DNA from: Roseibium sp.
Lineage (GTDB): Bacteria; Pseudomonadota; Alphaproteobacteria; Rhizobiales; Stappiaceae
DNA: 33,369 bases
Reading direction: 5' to 3'
Assembly: GCF_025698965.1 (NCBI RefSeq)
Contig: NZ_JAILWL010000012.1
Span: 1 to 33,369, forward strand
Shown here: one piece after another, positions 7,560 through 15,659 of the stretch
Layout: each line of letters starts with the position of its first letter
How positions within the stretch are numbered: the first letter of the stretch is position 1
Position numbers and translations under genes: made by a program
Notes under the pieces: generated by a model
Databases searched by the model: none
What the model was told of the DNA's origin: nothing
The model's input: the letters and a program-made list of their open reading frames with translations, nothing else

Positions 7560-9275
7560 ATGAGCGTAACCGATACGACATCCTCGACAGTAACCACGAC
7601 CACCTCGACGGAAACTGTCTACACGTCTACTGCGAATGCCGATTCCGATATTGACTGGGACGCTCTGATTGAAGCGGCGGTGTTGGAAAAGCAGATCCCT
7701 GCCGACACGATCGAGATCAAGATGCTCGAGAATGAGGCTGAGATTGCCGCCTATGAAGAAATGCAGTCTCTTCTTCAGAGCATGGAAGACGCTCTTGATG
7801 TCATTCGCGGAACAGATAACACCCTCACCGAATCCGATGATGTCTTTTCGCTCCGGGACGCCTATCTGACCGGATATGGCGACGTGAGCGCTGAATCCGC
7901 CGTCGTGGTCACTGCCGATGACGGCATAGATGTGGCCACTTACGAGTTGAAGATCCTGCAATTGGCGACCAGCCAGAAGGCTGCCGGCAGCGTCTACGAG
8001 GACAGTTCCGCGGAACTGGGCTTGTCCGGAACATTCACGCTTTCACTCGACGGCACGGAACTCGACGGTGACACCTCATCGCCCTACGAGATTTCGATCA
8101 CTGAGGACATGTCCCTTGATGAGATCGCCGAAGAGATAAATACAAACTCGGAAACCTCTGGTGTTTCCGCTGCCGTCATCCAGATATCCGACACCGAATT
8201 CCGGCTTGTCCTGAGCGCAACCGAAACCGGTCAGGATATTGTCATGTCGACTGTTTCCGGCGACAACATCGGTCAATCTCTCGGATTGCTGAACGCCGAC
8301 GGCAGCTATGCCAGCGAACTCCAGGCCTCGCAGGACGCGATCATAAGTGTTGATGGCGTGGAAGTGACACGCGACAGCAATGTCATTGACGATGTGGTCG
8401 AAGGACTCACCTTTTCCATCTACCAGGAAACCGTCGACGACGATTACATATCGGTTGAAGTTTCCCAGTCTCTGACGAGCATTCAGGATGCCATCTATTC
8501 GCTTGTCGACAGCTATAATGCCTACCGCGAATGGGCCCTGACACAACAGGAAGTCAGTTCCAGCGGTGGCGCAGCCGACGACGCTGTGCTCTTTGGCGAC
8601 AGCATATTGCGCGGTGTGAATTCGGATATTGCTGAAGGTCTTTCGACCATCATTGACGACGAAAGCATGGCGCTGATCGGCCTTTCCTACGACAGCAGCA
8701 ACTATCTGGAAGTTGATGATGAAGTTCTTGCCGACGCTCTGCTGACCGACTCTGACGCAATAGAGAGCCTCCTGCTTTTCGACATGGAAACCAGTTCCAG
8801 CGATCTGGCACTCCTGGCGCGCACCGACACCATGCCCGACGAGTTGTCACTCGATATCGCGGTCGATGAAGACGGGAGCGTGTCGGGTGTGTCGGTCGAC
8901 GGCGAGGAAGGGCTGTTTGAAGTCGACGGCTCACGGATCGTAGGCGTGGAAGGCACGGCCTATGAGGGCATCAGTTTTGTCTTTACCGGCTCCGAGAGCC
9001 AGACGGTGGACATGACCTTCAATCCCGGCCTTGCGGAAAACCTCTACTACGCCGTCAACAACTATTCCGATGCCTCCGATGGTCTTTTGACGGAAATCGT
9101 CACCGAACTCAGTGAGCAGAATACGGACTATCAGGAAGAATACGACAGCATCATTTCGGATGCGGATGACTATCGGGACTACCTGACGGAACTTTATGCG
9201 TCGTATCAGGCTGAAATCGATCAGGCAGAATCCGATCTTGAATACCTTGAAGCTCTTCTCAATTCAGGAGATTAA
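7560..9275 (+). CDS. fliD: FliD, flagellar filament cap (hook-associated protein 2)
   Basis: This 571-residue protein should sit at the filament tip and help incoming flagellin fold and polymerise. The order fits: an N-terminal segment, then the FliD_N-like ATYELKILQLATSQKAAG (about residues 125-143), a flagellin_IN-like motif (GTFTLSLDGTEL ... FRLVLSATETGQDI), a long variable central part, and a C-terminal coiled coil (QEEYDSIISDADDYRDYLTE ... ESDLEYLEALL). It has about 100 extra residues before the FliD_N-like motif, rich in Thr, Ser and acidic residues. From residue 141 to the end (431 residues) there is no lysine and an excess of Asp, Glu and Ser. fliS starts 3 bases after its stop, the usual FliD-FliS pairing. 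The ribosome-binding site is weak (GGCGGGA). Confidence 0.88.
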   Translation: MSVTDTTSSTVTTTTSTETVYTSTANADSDIDWDALIEAAVLEKQIPADTIEIKMLENEAEIAAYEEMQSLLQSMEDALDVIRGTDNTLTESDDVFSLRDAYLTGYGDVSAESAVVVTADDGIDVATYELKILQLATSQKAAGSVYEDSSAELGLSGTFTLSLDGTELDGDTSSPYEISITEDMSLDEIAEEINTNSETSGVSAAVIQISDTEFRLVLSATETGQDIVMSTVSGDNIGQSLGLLNADGSYASELQASQDAIISVDGVEVTRDSNVIDDVVEGLTFSIYQETVDDDYISVEVSQSLTSIQDAIYSLVDSYNAYREWALTQQEVSSSGGAADDAVLFGDSILRGVNSDIAEGLSTIIDDESMALIGLSYDSSNYLEVDDEVLADALLTDSDAIESLLLFDMETSSSDLALLARTDTMPDELSLDIAVDEDGSVSGVSVDGEEGLFEVDGSRIVGVEGTAYEGISFVFTGSESQTVDMTFNPGLAENLYYAVNNYSDASDGLLTEIVTELSEQNTDYQEEYDSIISDADDYRDYLTELYASYQAEIDQAESDLEYLEALLNSGD

Positions 9276-9278
9276 GTG

Positions 9279-9722
9279 ATGAGCTACGCTATGAACCACG
9301 CCATAGCCGCCTACAGAACCGCCGCGACCACTGTCGCCCCGCCCGCAGCGGTCACCTTGTTGTTCGATGAGGTCCTGAACGCGATTGTGCTGTCCGCCGA
9401 TCACCTGCGAAAAAGCCAATTCGATCAGTCGCAGTCCCGGATTGCCAGGGCAACCGGTATCCTGCGCGGGTTGCGTCAGAACGTGGATCTGGACGTGAAC
9501 AGAACCATGGGTCAGCAGCTGATCGACATGTACACGCGCAATATATTTGCACTCAACAGCGCCGCCGCAAAACCCGATGCCATAGAGCGGTTTTCAACTC
9601 TTGCCGAAGGTTTGCTGGAACTCCGCAATGCCTGGGCCGACATGACCACGCTTTCCCGCAGAAGCCTTCAGACTTTGCAGAATGACATACGTGAAGAGCG
9701 CCTCTTTGCGGAGTGTTCCTGA
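9279..9722 (+). CDS. fliS: FliS, flagellin export chaperone
   Basis: A 147-residue cytoplasmic, mostly helical protein of the FliS family, which binds the C-terminus of flagellin, prevents premature assembly and delivers it for export. Typical features are MNHAIAAYRTAATTVAPPAAVTLLFDEVLNAI near the start (matching the family pattern of a YR..A..T..P..L...LYD), LRGLRQNVDLDVN, and MYTRNIFALNSA. A GTG at 9276 is in frame, but ATG 9279 is eight bases after AGGAG and is preferred. It directly follows fliD and probably shares its mRNA and translational coupling. Confidence 0.88.
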   Translation: MSYAMNHAIAAYRTAATTVAPPAAVTLLFDEVLNAIVLSADHLRKSQFDQSQSRIARATGILRGLRQNVDLDVNRTMGQQLIDMYTRNIFALNSAAAKPDAIERFSTLAEGLLELRNAWADMTTLSRRSLQTLQNDIREERLFAECS

Positions 9723-9789
9723 CCCCATAGACATCCAACTGCCGGGCATGTACCGTCGCGGTCGTGCTCGGATAGTCTCTGGTTTGGAT

Positions 9790-10056
9790 ATGGTCGCTGA
9801 ATCGCCTTCAATGGCAATCGATAAGTTTTATGCATTACTGGACCAGCACGGACCCAATCTGGAAGAGTGGCCGGCCGCCGAACAAGATGCCGCGAGAGAG
9901 CTTCTGAAAATGTCGAGCGCTGCAAGAGACAGGCTGAAGGAAGAACAGGCGTTGGCCGCACTGCTGACCGCAGGCCCCACGCCTGCGGCCCCGAAAGGGC
10001 TCGCTCAGAAAATCGTCAAAAAGGCGCGCGAGACCTCCAAAACACGAAAATCCTGA
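9790..10056 (+). CDS. Small conserved-looking protein of unknown function
   Basis: A short basic, helical protein (88 residues from ATG 9790). The recognisable core is FYALLDQHGPNLEEWPAAEQ, then A..LL..S..AR...KEEQALAALL, ending in a lysine-rich tail. Small proteins with this F..LL..HG....WP...R/Q..A..LL pattern are, as I recall them, common as unannotated genes in Alphaproteobacteria, sometimes beside sigma factors; no function is assigned. The start is uncertain: the frame is open from ATG 9682 (overlapping fliS by 41 bases), with other ATGs at 9748 and 9811, and none has a good ribosome-binding site. Its place between fliS and flgD suggests a flagellar accessory or regulatory role, which is inference. 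Confidence 0.55.
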   Translation: MVAESPSMAIDKFYALLDQHGPNLEEWPAAEQDAARELLKMSSAARDRLKEEQALAALLTAGPTPAAPKGLAQKIVKKARETSKTRKS

Positions 10057-10174
10057 TCCGAAACCAAACGGACAGTATTCGTGATTTCCGTCGTTGGACG
10101 GTGGATCTCACTTTTCAAAACCCGACTCGATTGCCAGGCAACATCTGCCTGATGAAAGAAGTGCGTTGCCGGAT

Positions 10175-10201
10175 GCACGCGCGCAGGCACAGGGCGCGTG
10201 C
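10175..10201 (+). terminator. GC-rich hairpin after the fliS/small-protein genes
   Basis: GCACGCGC (10175-10182) pairs with GCGCGTGC (10194-10201) across an 11-base loop. No T run follows, so termination would be weak or would need a factor. It lies about 120 bases after the last upstream gene. Confidence 0.35.
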
Positions 10202-10206
10202 CATTT

Positions 10207-10241
10207 CCGAAAGGTTTTCAACAACTTTCGGCTCGTGAAAG
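10207..10241 (+). promoter_or_regulatory. Alternative hairpins in the flgD upstream region
   Basis: CTTTC (10225-10229) can pair either leftward, as CCGAAAG (10207-10213) with CTTTCGG (10225-10231), or rightward with GAAAG (10237-10241). The two folds exclude each other, as in attenuators. Stems are short, so this is only a candidate. Confidence 0.25.
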
Positions 10242-10432
10242 AAAAATGTGACCGGGCAAATATTTCCGCCCCCTCACTCACAATAGTCGGCAAATTATTC
10301 CCAAGTAAAAATGTTGAAAAAACTGCGCCCAATTCACGCAACGCACCCGTTTCACTAATAGATCGGGTGATGTTTGGAAAATCAGAATTTCATCTCACCC
10401 TCAGATAGTATTCTAAGAGCGAGGGCGGAGAT

Positions 10433-11107
10433 ATGACTATATCCACCGTGAATTCTTACTCCGACATTACGAGCACAACGACATCGACAACTGAAAACGA
10501 CGATAGAACATCTATCGACAGCGATGAGTTTTTGATGCTGATGGTAGAGCAGCTTCAGAACCAAAATCCGACCGATCCGACTGACACCAGCGAATATATC
10601 AGTCAGATGGTCGACTATGCGAGTTTCGAAACAGACGTTGAGATCTCCGAGCAGCTCACATCGATTACCGACATTCTTTCCAGTTTCATGAGCTCCCAGG
10701 GCCTTGGTTATCTCGGCCAGACCGTGGAAGCGCTCGGCAACACGACCTCCCTCCAGGATGGCGAAGCGGAGTGGTCCTACACGCTCGACAGCGATGCGGA
10801 AAGCGTCAACATCAGCATTCTCGATGAGGATGGCAATACGGTCTACAGCGCTGTCGGCGAGACCGGCAGCGGCTCCCACTCCTTCACCTGGGATGGCGTG
10901 AATTCCGACGGTGAACAGCTGCCTGACGGTGGTCAGTACACAATTCAGGTCGAAGCGCTCGACGGCGAAGGCAACGATGTCTCCGGATATACGACCGTGA
11001 TTGCAGAAGTCACTGCCGTCGATGCAACAGGGGATGACGCAGTTCTCGGCATAGGCGAGTCATCGGTCCTCCTGGACAATGTCCTTGCTGTCCTTGCGAC
11101 GCAGTAA
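10433..11107 (+). CDS. flgD: FlgD, hook assembly scaffold (hook cap)
   Basis: A 224-residue protein that caps the growing hook and is required for FlgE polymerisation. The conserved FlgD N-terminal motif is clear: DEFLMLMVEQLQNQNPTDP followed by EYISQMVDYASFET (about residues 36-70). The C-terminal half has the FlgD Ig-like/tudor-like pattern (VNISILDEDGNTVYS, HSFTWDGVNSDGEQLPDG, YTIQVEALD). Remarkably the protein has no lysine, no cysteine and a single arginine, with abundant Asp, Glu, Ser and Thr. The ATG is preceded by GGCGGAG. flgE starts 11 bases after the stop. Function is secure from the N-terminal motif. Confidence 0.93.
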   Translation: MTISTVNSYSDITSTTTSTTENDDRTSIDSDEFLMLMVEQLQNQNPTDPTDTSEYISQMVDYASFETDVEISEQLTSITDILSSFMSSQGLGYLGQTVEALGNTTSLQDGEAEWSYTLDSDAESVNISILDEDGNTVYSAVGETGSGSHSFTWDGVNSDGEQLPDGGQYTIQVEALDGEGNDVSGYTTVIAEVTAVDATGDDAVLGIGESSVLLDNVLAVLATQ

Positions 11108-11118
11108 GGGAGGCCGAC

Positions 11119-12375
11119 ATGAGTTTGCAAGGCGCCCTTAACGCAGCCATCTCCGCCCTTTCCGCGCAGAGCACTGCCCTTTCCACGATCTCCGATAATC
11201 TGGCGAACTCCCAGACAACGGCTTACAAATCATCTTCCACCAGCTTTTCCAGCCTGGTGGCCGGCAGTGGCTCCAATTCCAGTGGCGGGGTTTCAGCCTC
11301 GGTCGTCTCGAATGTCGATCAGCAGGGCTTGCTGGTTCAGTCCACGGAAGCAACCCACCTGGCAATTGAAGGCGACGGTTTCTTCATCGTCTCAGAAGGC
11401 ACGGACGCCACGTCGACCTACTATACGCGCAACGGCGAGTTCACGGTCGACAGCGAAGGGTATCTGACCAATGGCGAGTACTACCTCCTCGGCTGGGCGA
11501 CCGACGTGGATGGCAATCCGATCAGCGGCACTAGCGAAAACGCACTTGAACCGATTGATCTGGATTCAGTCCAAAGTTCCGTCGATGCCACGACATCCGT
11601 GGAATTTCAGGCAAATCTTCCAGCAGACGCTGCCGTGGGAGACAGTTTCGAAACAACGTTCGAGGTCTATGACAGTCTGGGCACAACCAGCACGGTGACG
11701 GCGACTTACGAGAAGACCGCCGAAAACACCTGGGAGATCACCTATTCCGACCCGACCCTGTCCTCCACCGGGGAAACGGTTGGCACGGTCACGTCCGACC
11801 CGGTTGAAGTTACGTTCAACGAGGACGGGACACTTGCTTCCACCGATCCAAACCCTGCGGTGCTGACGATCGAGGACTGGACGACAGGGGCCGAAGACAG
11901 CACGATCAGCCTTGATCTGGGCGAGACCAACGGAACGGACGGGCTGACCCAATATGCCTCCGACGACGGCGAACCCGCCATCGACGTTCAGTCAATCGAC
12001 CAGGACGGTTTGGCGTATGGCAATTTGAGTTCCATCGAAATAGCAGATGACGGGTCCGTCATTGCATTCTTCGACAATGGCGAAGAACGGCCGATCTATC
12101 AGATCCCTGTTGCCACCTTTGGCAATCCGGATGGTTTGGACGAGATGAGCAGCGGAATTTACGCCCGCTCCTCCTCGTCGGGCAACGCAACTCTGCACGA
12201 ACCAGGTGAAGGTGGCGCCGGAACAGTTCAGGGCGGCTGGCTGGAAGCCAGCACGGTCGACACCGGAGACGAGTTTTCAAAGATGCTCTCGGCCCAGCAG
12301 GCCTATTCGGCAGCGTCGCAAATCATGTCCACGGCAAACGACATGTTCGACACGTTGATCGACGCGGTCAGGTAG
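11119..12375 (+). CDS. flgE: FlgE, flagellar hook protein
   Basis: A 418-residue hook subunit, the curved joint between rod and filament. The N-terminal rod/hook motif is present (LNAAISALSAQSTALSTISDNLANSQTTAYK), followed by the FlgE/F/G signature (HLAIEGDGFFIVSE, YYTRNGEFTVDSEGYL, YLLGW). The central domain (residues about 145-310) carries the FlgE D2-type DSLGTTSTVTATYEKTAENTW. The C-terminus has the family pattern GGWLEASTVDTGDEFSKMLSAQQAYSA ending TLIDAVR. The ribosome-binding site is strong (GGGAGG). It has only three lysines and four arginines. It is followed after 5 bases by a small coiled-coil gene. Confidence 0.95.
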   Translation: MSLQGALNAAISALSAQSTALSTISDNLANSQTTAYKSSSTSFSSLVAGSGSNSSGGVSASVVSNVDQQGLLVQSTEATHLAIEGDGFFIVSEGTDATSTYYTRNGEFTVDSEGYLTNGEYYLLGWATDVDGNPISGTSENALEPIDLDSVQSSVDATTSVEFQANLPADAAVGDSFETTFEVYDSLGTTSTVTATYEKTAENTWEITYSDPTLSSTGETVGTVTSDPVEVTFNEDGTLASTDPNPAVLTIEDWTTGAEDSTISLDLGETNGTDGLTQYASDDGEPAIDVQSIDQDGLAYGNLSSIEIADDGSVIAFFDNGEERPIYQIPVATFGNPDGLDEMSSGIYARSSSSGNATLHEPGEGGAGTVQGGWLEASTVDTGDEFSKMLSAQQAYSAASQIMSTANDMFDTLIDAVR

Positions 12376-12380
12376 CAATC

Positions 12381-12638
12381 ATGTCCGAAGAGCTGAAGAT
12401 CTGCCGGGAAAAGCGCAAGCGTCTGAAGGCGGAAATCGACGGGTTGGCAACAGCACCTGCCTCCCCGGCCGACAGATTGAAGCTTCTGATCCTGAAGCGC
12501 GACTTGCAGGACCTTGTCCGACTGATGCGTCGGAACCAGGCCGCCGCTGGACAGCAGATGTCCCGGTCCACGGCCGTCACCCAGGCTGTCCATGCCTATG
12601 CCAGAACAGCGGAAATATGGAAAAATCGAGGACGGTGA
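12381..12638 (+). CDS. Small basic helical protein of unknown function in the flagellar operon
   Basis: An 85-residue protein I do not recognise. The sequence is strongly helical and basic, with heptad-like spacing (CREKRKRLKAEIDGLA, then ADRLKLLILKRDLQDLVRLMRRN), so a short coiled coil is likely. It begins 5 bases after flgE and ends 2 bases before the FlgN-like gene, so it is surely part of the operon. Unlike the exported proteins around it, it is rich in Lys and Arg, so it probably stays in the cytoplasm. A chaperone or regulator for hook proteins is possible, but this is inference from context only. Confidence 0.65.
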   Translation: MSEELKICREKRKRLKAEIDGLATAPASPADRLKLLILKRDLQDLVRLMRRNQAAAGQQMSRSTAVTQAVHAYARTAEIWKNRGR

Positions 12639-12640
12639 GC

Positions 12641-13126
12641 ATGCTGAAAAAATCTCAAAAACAATCGAACGTTTTGTTGTCACCCGCCGATATCGCCAAG
12701 GTCGAAGCTGTTGTCGACCGCGCGATCAAGGTTGCGGCAGACCTGATCACGTTGACCGAGGAGGAAAACCGCAGGCTGACAAGCGGTCGCCCGGCATCGA
12801 TTGACGACCTGTTGGCGCGCAAACAGATACTTGCGAACGAGTTGGAGGCATTTCTGAAAAAATTCAAGGAACAGAGCAACGTCTTCCTGCTGGCATCGCC
12901 AAAAAAATTCACCCAGCTGCAGCTCAACAATGAAAAGCTGACCTTGGCCCTGTCCCGGAACTCCCAGCATCTGACCCGTGCGCTCACCGCCAACCGGCGC
13001 AGAGTGGAAACGATCATGCGGGCAATCCGTGAGAAACAAAACGCCACGGCGCGCTATGGCAACAACGGCCAGTACAGCCGTCAGTCTTCACGACCATTTT
13101 CAATCGGGCCTCGCTACGAGGCCTGA
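12641..13126 (+). CDS. flgN: FlgN-like chaperone for FlgK/FlgL
   Basis: A 161-residue, largely helical cytoplasmic protein located just before flgK and flgL, the usual place of FlgN, the export chaperone for the two hook-filament junction proteins. The pattern LITLTEEENRRL...DLLARKQILANELEAF resembles the FlgN family's E...L......L...K..L...LE core, and TARYGNNGQYS near the C-terminus resembles the family's conserved YG..G end. I start at ATG 12641, 2 bases after the previous stop, with GAGG nine bases upstream; ATG 12617 is an alternative that would overlap the previous gene. The similarity is weak and partly contextual. Confidence 0.68.
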   Translation: MLKKSQKQSNVLLSPADIAKVEAVVDRAIKVAADLITLTEEENRRLTSGRPASIDDLLARKQILANELEAFLKKFKEQSNVFLLASPKKFTQLQLNNEKLTLALSRNSQHLTRALTANRRRVETIMRAIREKQNATARYGNNGQYSRQSSRPFSIGPRYEA

Positions 13127-13161
13127 TCCGACGCACCCCGGTCCCAAATGGAGACGGCCTC

Positions 13162-14505
13162 ATGACCAGTCTGAACACAGCGTCCTATATCGCGGCCAGC
13201 TCGCTGAACGCCACACAGGTTCAGTTGTCGGTTGCCTCAGCCAATATCGCCAATGCGGACACTGACGGTTACACCGCCAAGAGTGCAACCGTCACCTCGC
13301 AAGCGACCCTCGGATATGGTGCCGGCGTCTCCGTTTCGGGAATTTCCTCCAGTGTCAGCAAGTACCTTCTGGAGGACCTTCTAAGCGCTACGACAAATAC
13401 CGCGAGTGCAACCGTTACGGCGGACTATCTCAACACTCTGCAATTGTCTTTTGGCGCGACCAGCGGGAATGATGGCGATGGTGGCTCACTGGCCAACACA
13501 ATCGCGGCATTTGAAAGCGCGCTCGCCGAACTTGCCGAAACACCCGAGAGCGAAAGCCTGGCAAGTGCGGCTGTGTCGTCTCTGGAAGACGTGACCAACC
13601 AGCTCAACAGTCTGTCTTCGGGCATTCAGGAACAGATTGACCAGGCCAATGAGGAGATCGCGGACGCAGTCACTGCGACCAACGAACTGATCGAGACGGT
13701 CGACGCACTGAATGAACAGATCGAGGCTGCGATAGCGCGCGGCGACAGCACTGCGGATCTTGAAGACGAGCTGAACATCGCGCTTGTTTCCCTGTCCGAG
13801 CAAATGGAGATTTCGACCTTCAAAGGCGACGACGGCACCGTGAAGGTTTACACCGACAGTGGCAAGGTTCTGGTCGACAGCAGCGCACATCTTCTGGCAA
13901 CCGGAACCGATGCCAACGGCAATACAACCATCTCGGTAGATGGCACCTACATCACCGAAGTTCTGGATGGCGGCAAGCTTGGTGCACTGATCGAGCTGCG
14001 CGATGAAACCCTGCCAGCTTACCAGGAAGCGCTCGACGAGTTCACAGCCACTTTCATAGAGGGGTTGAACTCCGTGAGCACGGGGCTTTTGACGGGAACC
14101 GGTGCGGCCGACATTACAGTCAGCGATGCTGTCAAATCCGATCCTGGCTCAATGCTGGGCGAAACGCTGCCCACGGAAGTCGCCTATGACATGCTCGACA
14201 TCCTGCAGAACGACGCGAATTTCGACGCTACCGGTGAACTTGCAGGGGGTGACATGACGTTCACCGACTACGCCAATGACATGCTCGCAAACCTCGTTAC
14301 CAAAACGAATTCGGCTCAAACGCTGCTTGAAATCGCCGAGAGTGAACTGACAACCGTTTCCGATACGATTTCATCGATGTACGGCGTCAACGTGGATGAG
14401 GAACTGACCCGACTTTCCGAACTGGAGCAGCTTTATTCCGTCGCCTCGACACTGCTCAGCGTCGTTCAGGACATGTTCGACGATCTTCTGGCCGCGGTTC
14501 AGTAA
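13162..14505 (+). CDS. flgK: FlgK, hook-associated protein 1
   Basis: A 447-residue hook-filament junction protein. The N-terminus shows the rod/hook motif (SSLNATQVQLSVASANIANADTDGYTAK), the middle has the FlgK coiled region (NSLSSGIQEQIDQANEEI, TVDALNEQIEAAIARG, DLEDELNIALVSLSEQM) and the DGTYITEVLDGGKLGALIELRDETLPAYQEALDEF-type stretch, and the C-terminus has GVNVDEELTRLSELEQLYSVASTLL. It is about 100 residues shorter than enterobacterial FlgK. GGAG lies eight bases before the ATG. flgL follows after 12 bases. The identification is firm from motif order. Confidence 0.95.
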   Translation: MTSLNTASYIAASSLNATQVQLSVASANIANADTDGYTAKSATVTSQATLGYGAGVSVSGISSSVSKYLLEDLLSATTNTASATVTADYLNTLQLSFGATSGNDGDGGSLANTIAAFESALAELAETPESESLASAAVSSLEDVTNQLNSLSSGIQEQIDQANEEIADAVTATNELIETVDALNEQIEAAIARGDSTADLEDELNIALVSLSEQMEISTFKGDDGTVKVYTDSGKVLVDSSAHLLATGTDANGNTTISVDGTYITEVLDGGKLGALIELRDETLPAYQEALDEFTATFIEGLNSVSTGLLTGTGAADITVSDAVKSDPGSMLGETLPTEVAYDMLDILQNDANFDATGELAGGDMTFTDYANDMLANLVTKTNSAQTLLEIAESELTTVSDTISSMYGVNVDEELTRLSELEQLYSVASTLLSVVQDMFDDLLAAVQ

Positions 14506-14517
14506 GGGATTTAAGCG

Positions 14518-15414
14518 ATGGTTATGCGTGTTGCGACATTCAATCAGGCATCCACAATCCTCAAGAATGCACTGCAGACCCAGGCAAAGCTGGCTCAAAA
14601 CCAGGAGCAACAATCCAGTGGCAACATCTCTTCCGACTATGCAGGTCTTGGCTCTGATGCCGCCACATTGGTGGACCTTGAAGTCTCCGTCGCGCGATCG
14701 CTAGCCTCCGTTTCCGCTGCCGAAGACACGCTGGCCCGAGTCGAGATGACCTACTCGGCTCTGGGCAACATGAGCGACATTATGACGTCCATGCGCGCCG
14801 ACGTGAACGCCGTTCTGACCGAAGATGATCTGACGAGCCTTCAAATACTGGCAGAGAGCTATTTGGAAGACATGGCGGCCTTGCTGAACACCCAGTTTGC
14901 CGGCCGCTATCTGTTCGCCGGCAGCAATACCGAGCAAGCGCCGGTGGACCTGGACGCTTATGAGGTTGCCAATCTGACCGACATAAACACCGATTACTAC
15001 ACAGGCGACGACTACATACAGTCCGTGCGCCTCGATACGGACCGGACGATCGAATATGGCGTGACCGCCAATACGACATCGATTGAAGAAGCAATGCGCG
15101 CGCTCTCCTTCGCCGCCACTGCCGATCCGCTGACATTGGACGACCTGGAATCTCTTTCCGAGTTGCTTGTCACTGCCCAGGACGGGATCATCGCGCTTCA
15201 GAGCATCTCCTCCACCACCGCATCCAGCTTGGAATCCTACATATCTTCCGAAGGAGAATACGTTGCCGATGCGCAAGAGATCATCACCGAAATCTCCGGC
15301 GCCGACTTAGCCGAGCTGATTGTCGAGGCGTCCATTTACGAAGTTCAACTGGAAGCCAGCTACGCCGCTCTCGGGGCATTGAATGATTTGTCCGTTCGGG
15401 ATTACCTGTTCTAG
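14518..15414 (+). CDS. flgL: FlgL, hook-associated protein 3
   Basis: A 298-residue protein of the flagellin-like family that joins FlgK to the filament. The N-terminal helices (RVATFNQASTILKNAL, NISSDYAGLGSDAATLVDLE) and the TQFAGRYLFAGSNTEQAPVD segment are typical of FlgL. The C-terminal helix contains LIVEASIYEVQLEASYAALG and ends in SVRDYLF. After residue 24 there is no lysine (274 residues). ATG 14518 has GGGA six bases upstream; ATG 14524 is an alternative two codons later. It is the last gene of the flagellar block; only a weak 5-bp hairpin (15424-15437) follows. Confidence 0.92.
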   Translation: MVMRVATFNQASTILKNALQTQAKLAQNQEQQSSGNISSDYAGLGSDAATLVDLEVSVARSLASVSAAEDTLARVEMTYSALGNMSDIMTSMRADVNAVLTEDDLTSLQILAESYLEDMAALLNTQFAGRYLFAGSNTEQAPVDLDAYEVANLTDINTDYYTGDDYIQSVRLDTDRTIEYGVTANTTSIEEAMRALSFAATADPLTLDDLESLSELLVTAQDGIIALQSISSTTASSLESYISSEGEYVADAQEIITEISGADLAELIVEASIYEVQLEASYAALGALNDLSVRDYLF

Positions 15415-15659
15415 CCTAATCGCGAAAAGTGATTTTCAATTGCCTCTACCGAATTCCAGAAACATGATAACTGTTTGCAATTAAAAACATTTTTAACTCA
15501 CAAAAACGCAAGAACAGATAACTGCCGATTTCTGTGACGTTCCATTATTTAATTTCACTAAACACTGTTGTTAAACAAAAGCTGGTTACATGAGAGCACC
15601 GGATGCGTAGGTTTTGAAGTACAAGATGCTTCACCCCCTAACCTGAGGATCGCACCGAG

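Larger units (their letters stand above)
10057..10432. other. Spacer upstream of flgD with tandem hairpins
   Basis: This 376-base gap breaks the flagellar block in two. No gene is seen. It holds an 8-bp GC-rich hairpin (10175-10201), a set of mutually exclusive AT-richer hairpins (10207-10241) and a sequence resembling the sigma-upstream repeat (10297-10310). It is a likely promoter region for the second flagellar transcript (flgD to flgL). Confidence 0.5.

Noticed and set aside
15424-15437. GAAAA-GTGA-TTTTC hairpin after flgL as a terminator
   Set aside because: The stem is only five bp and AT-rich, with no following T run, so it is not a convincing terminator.
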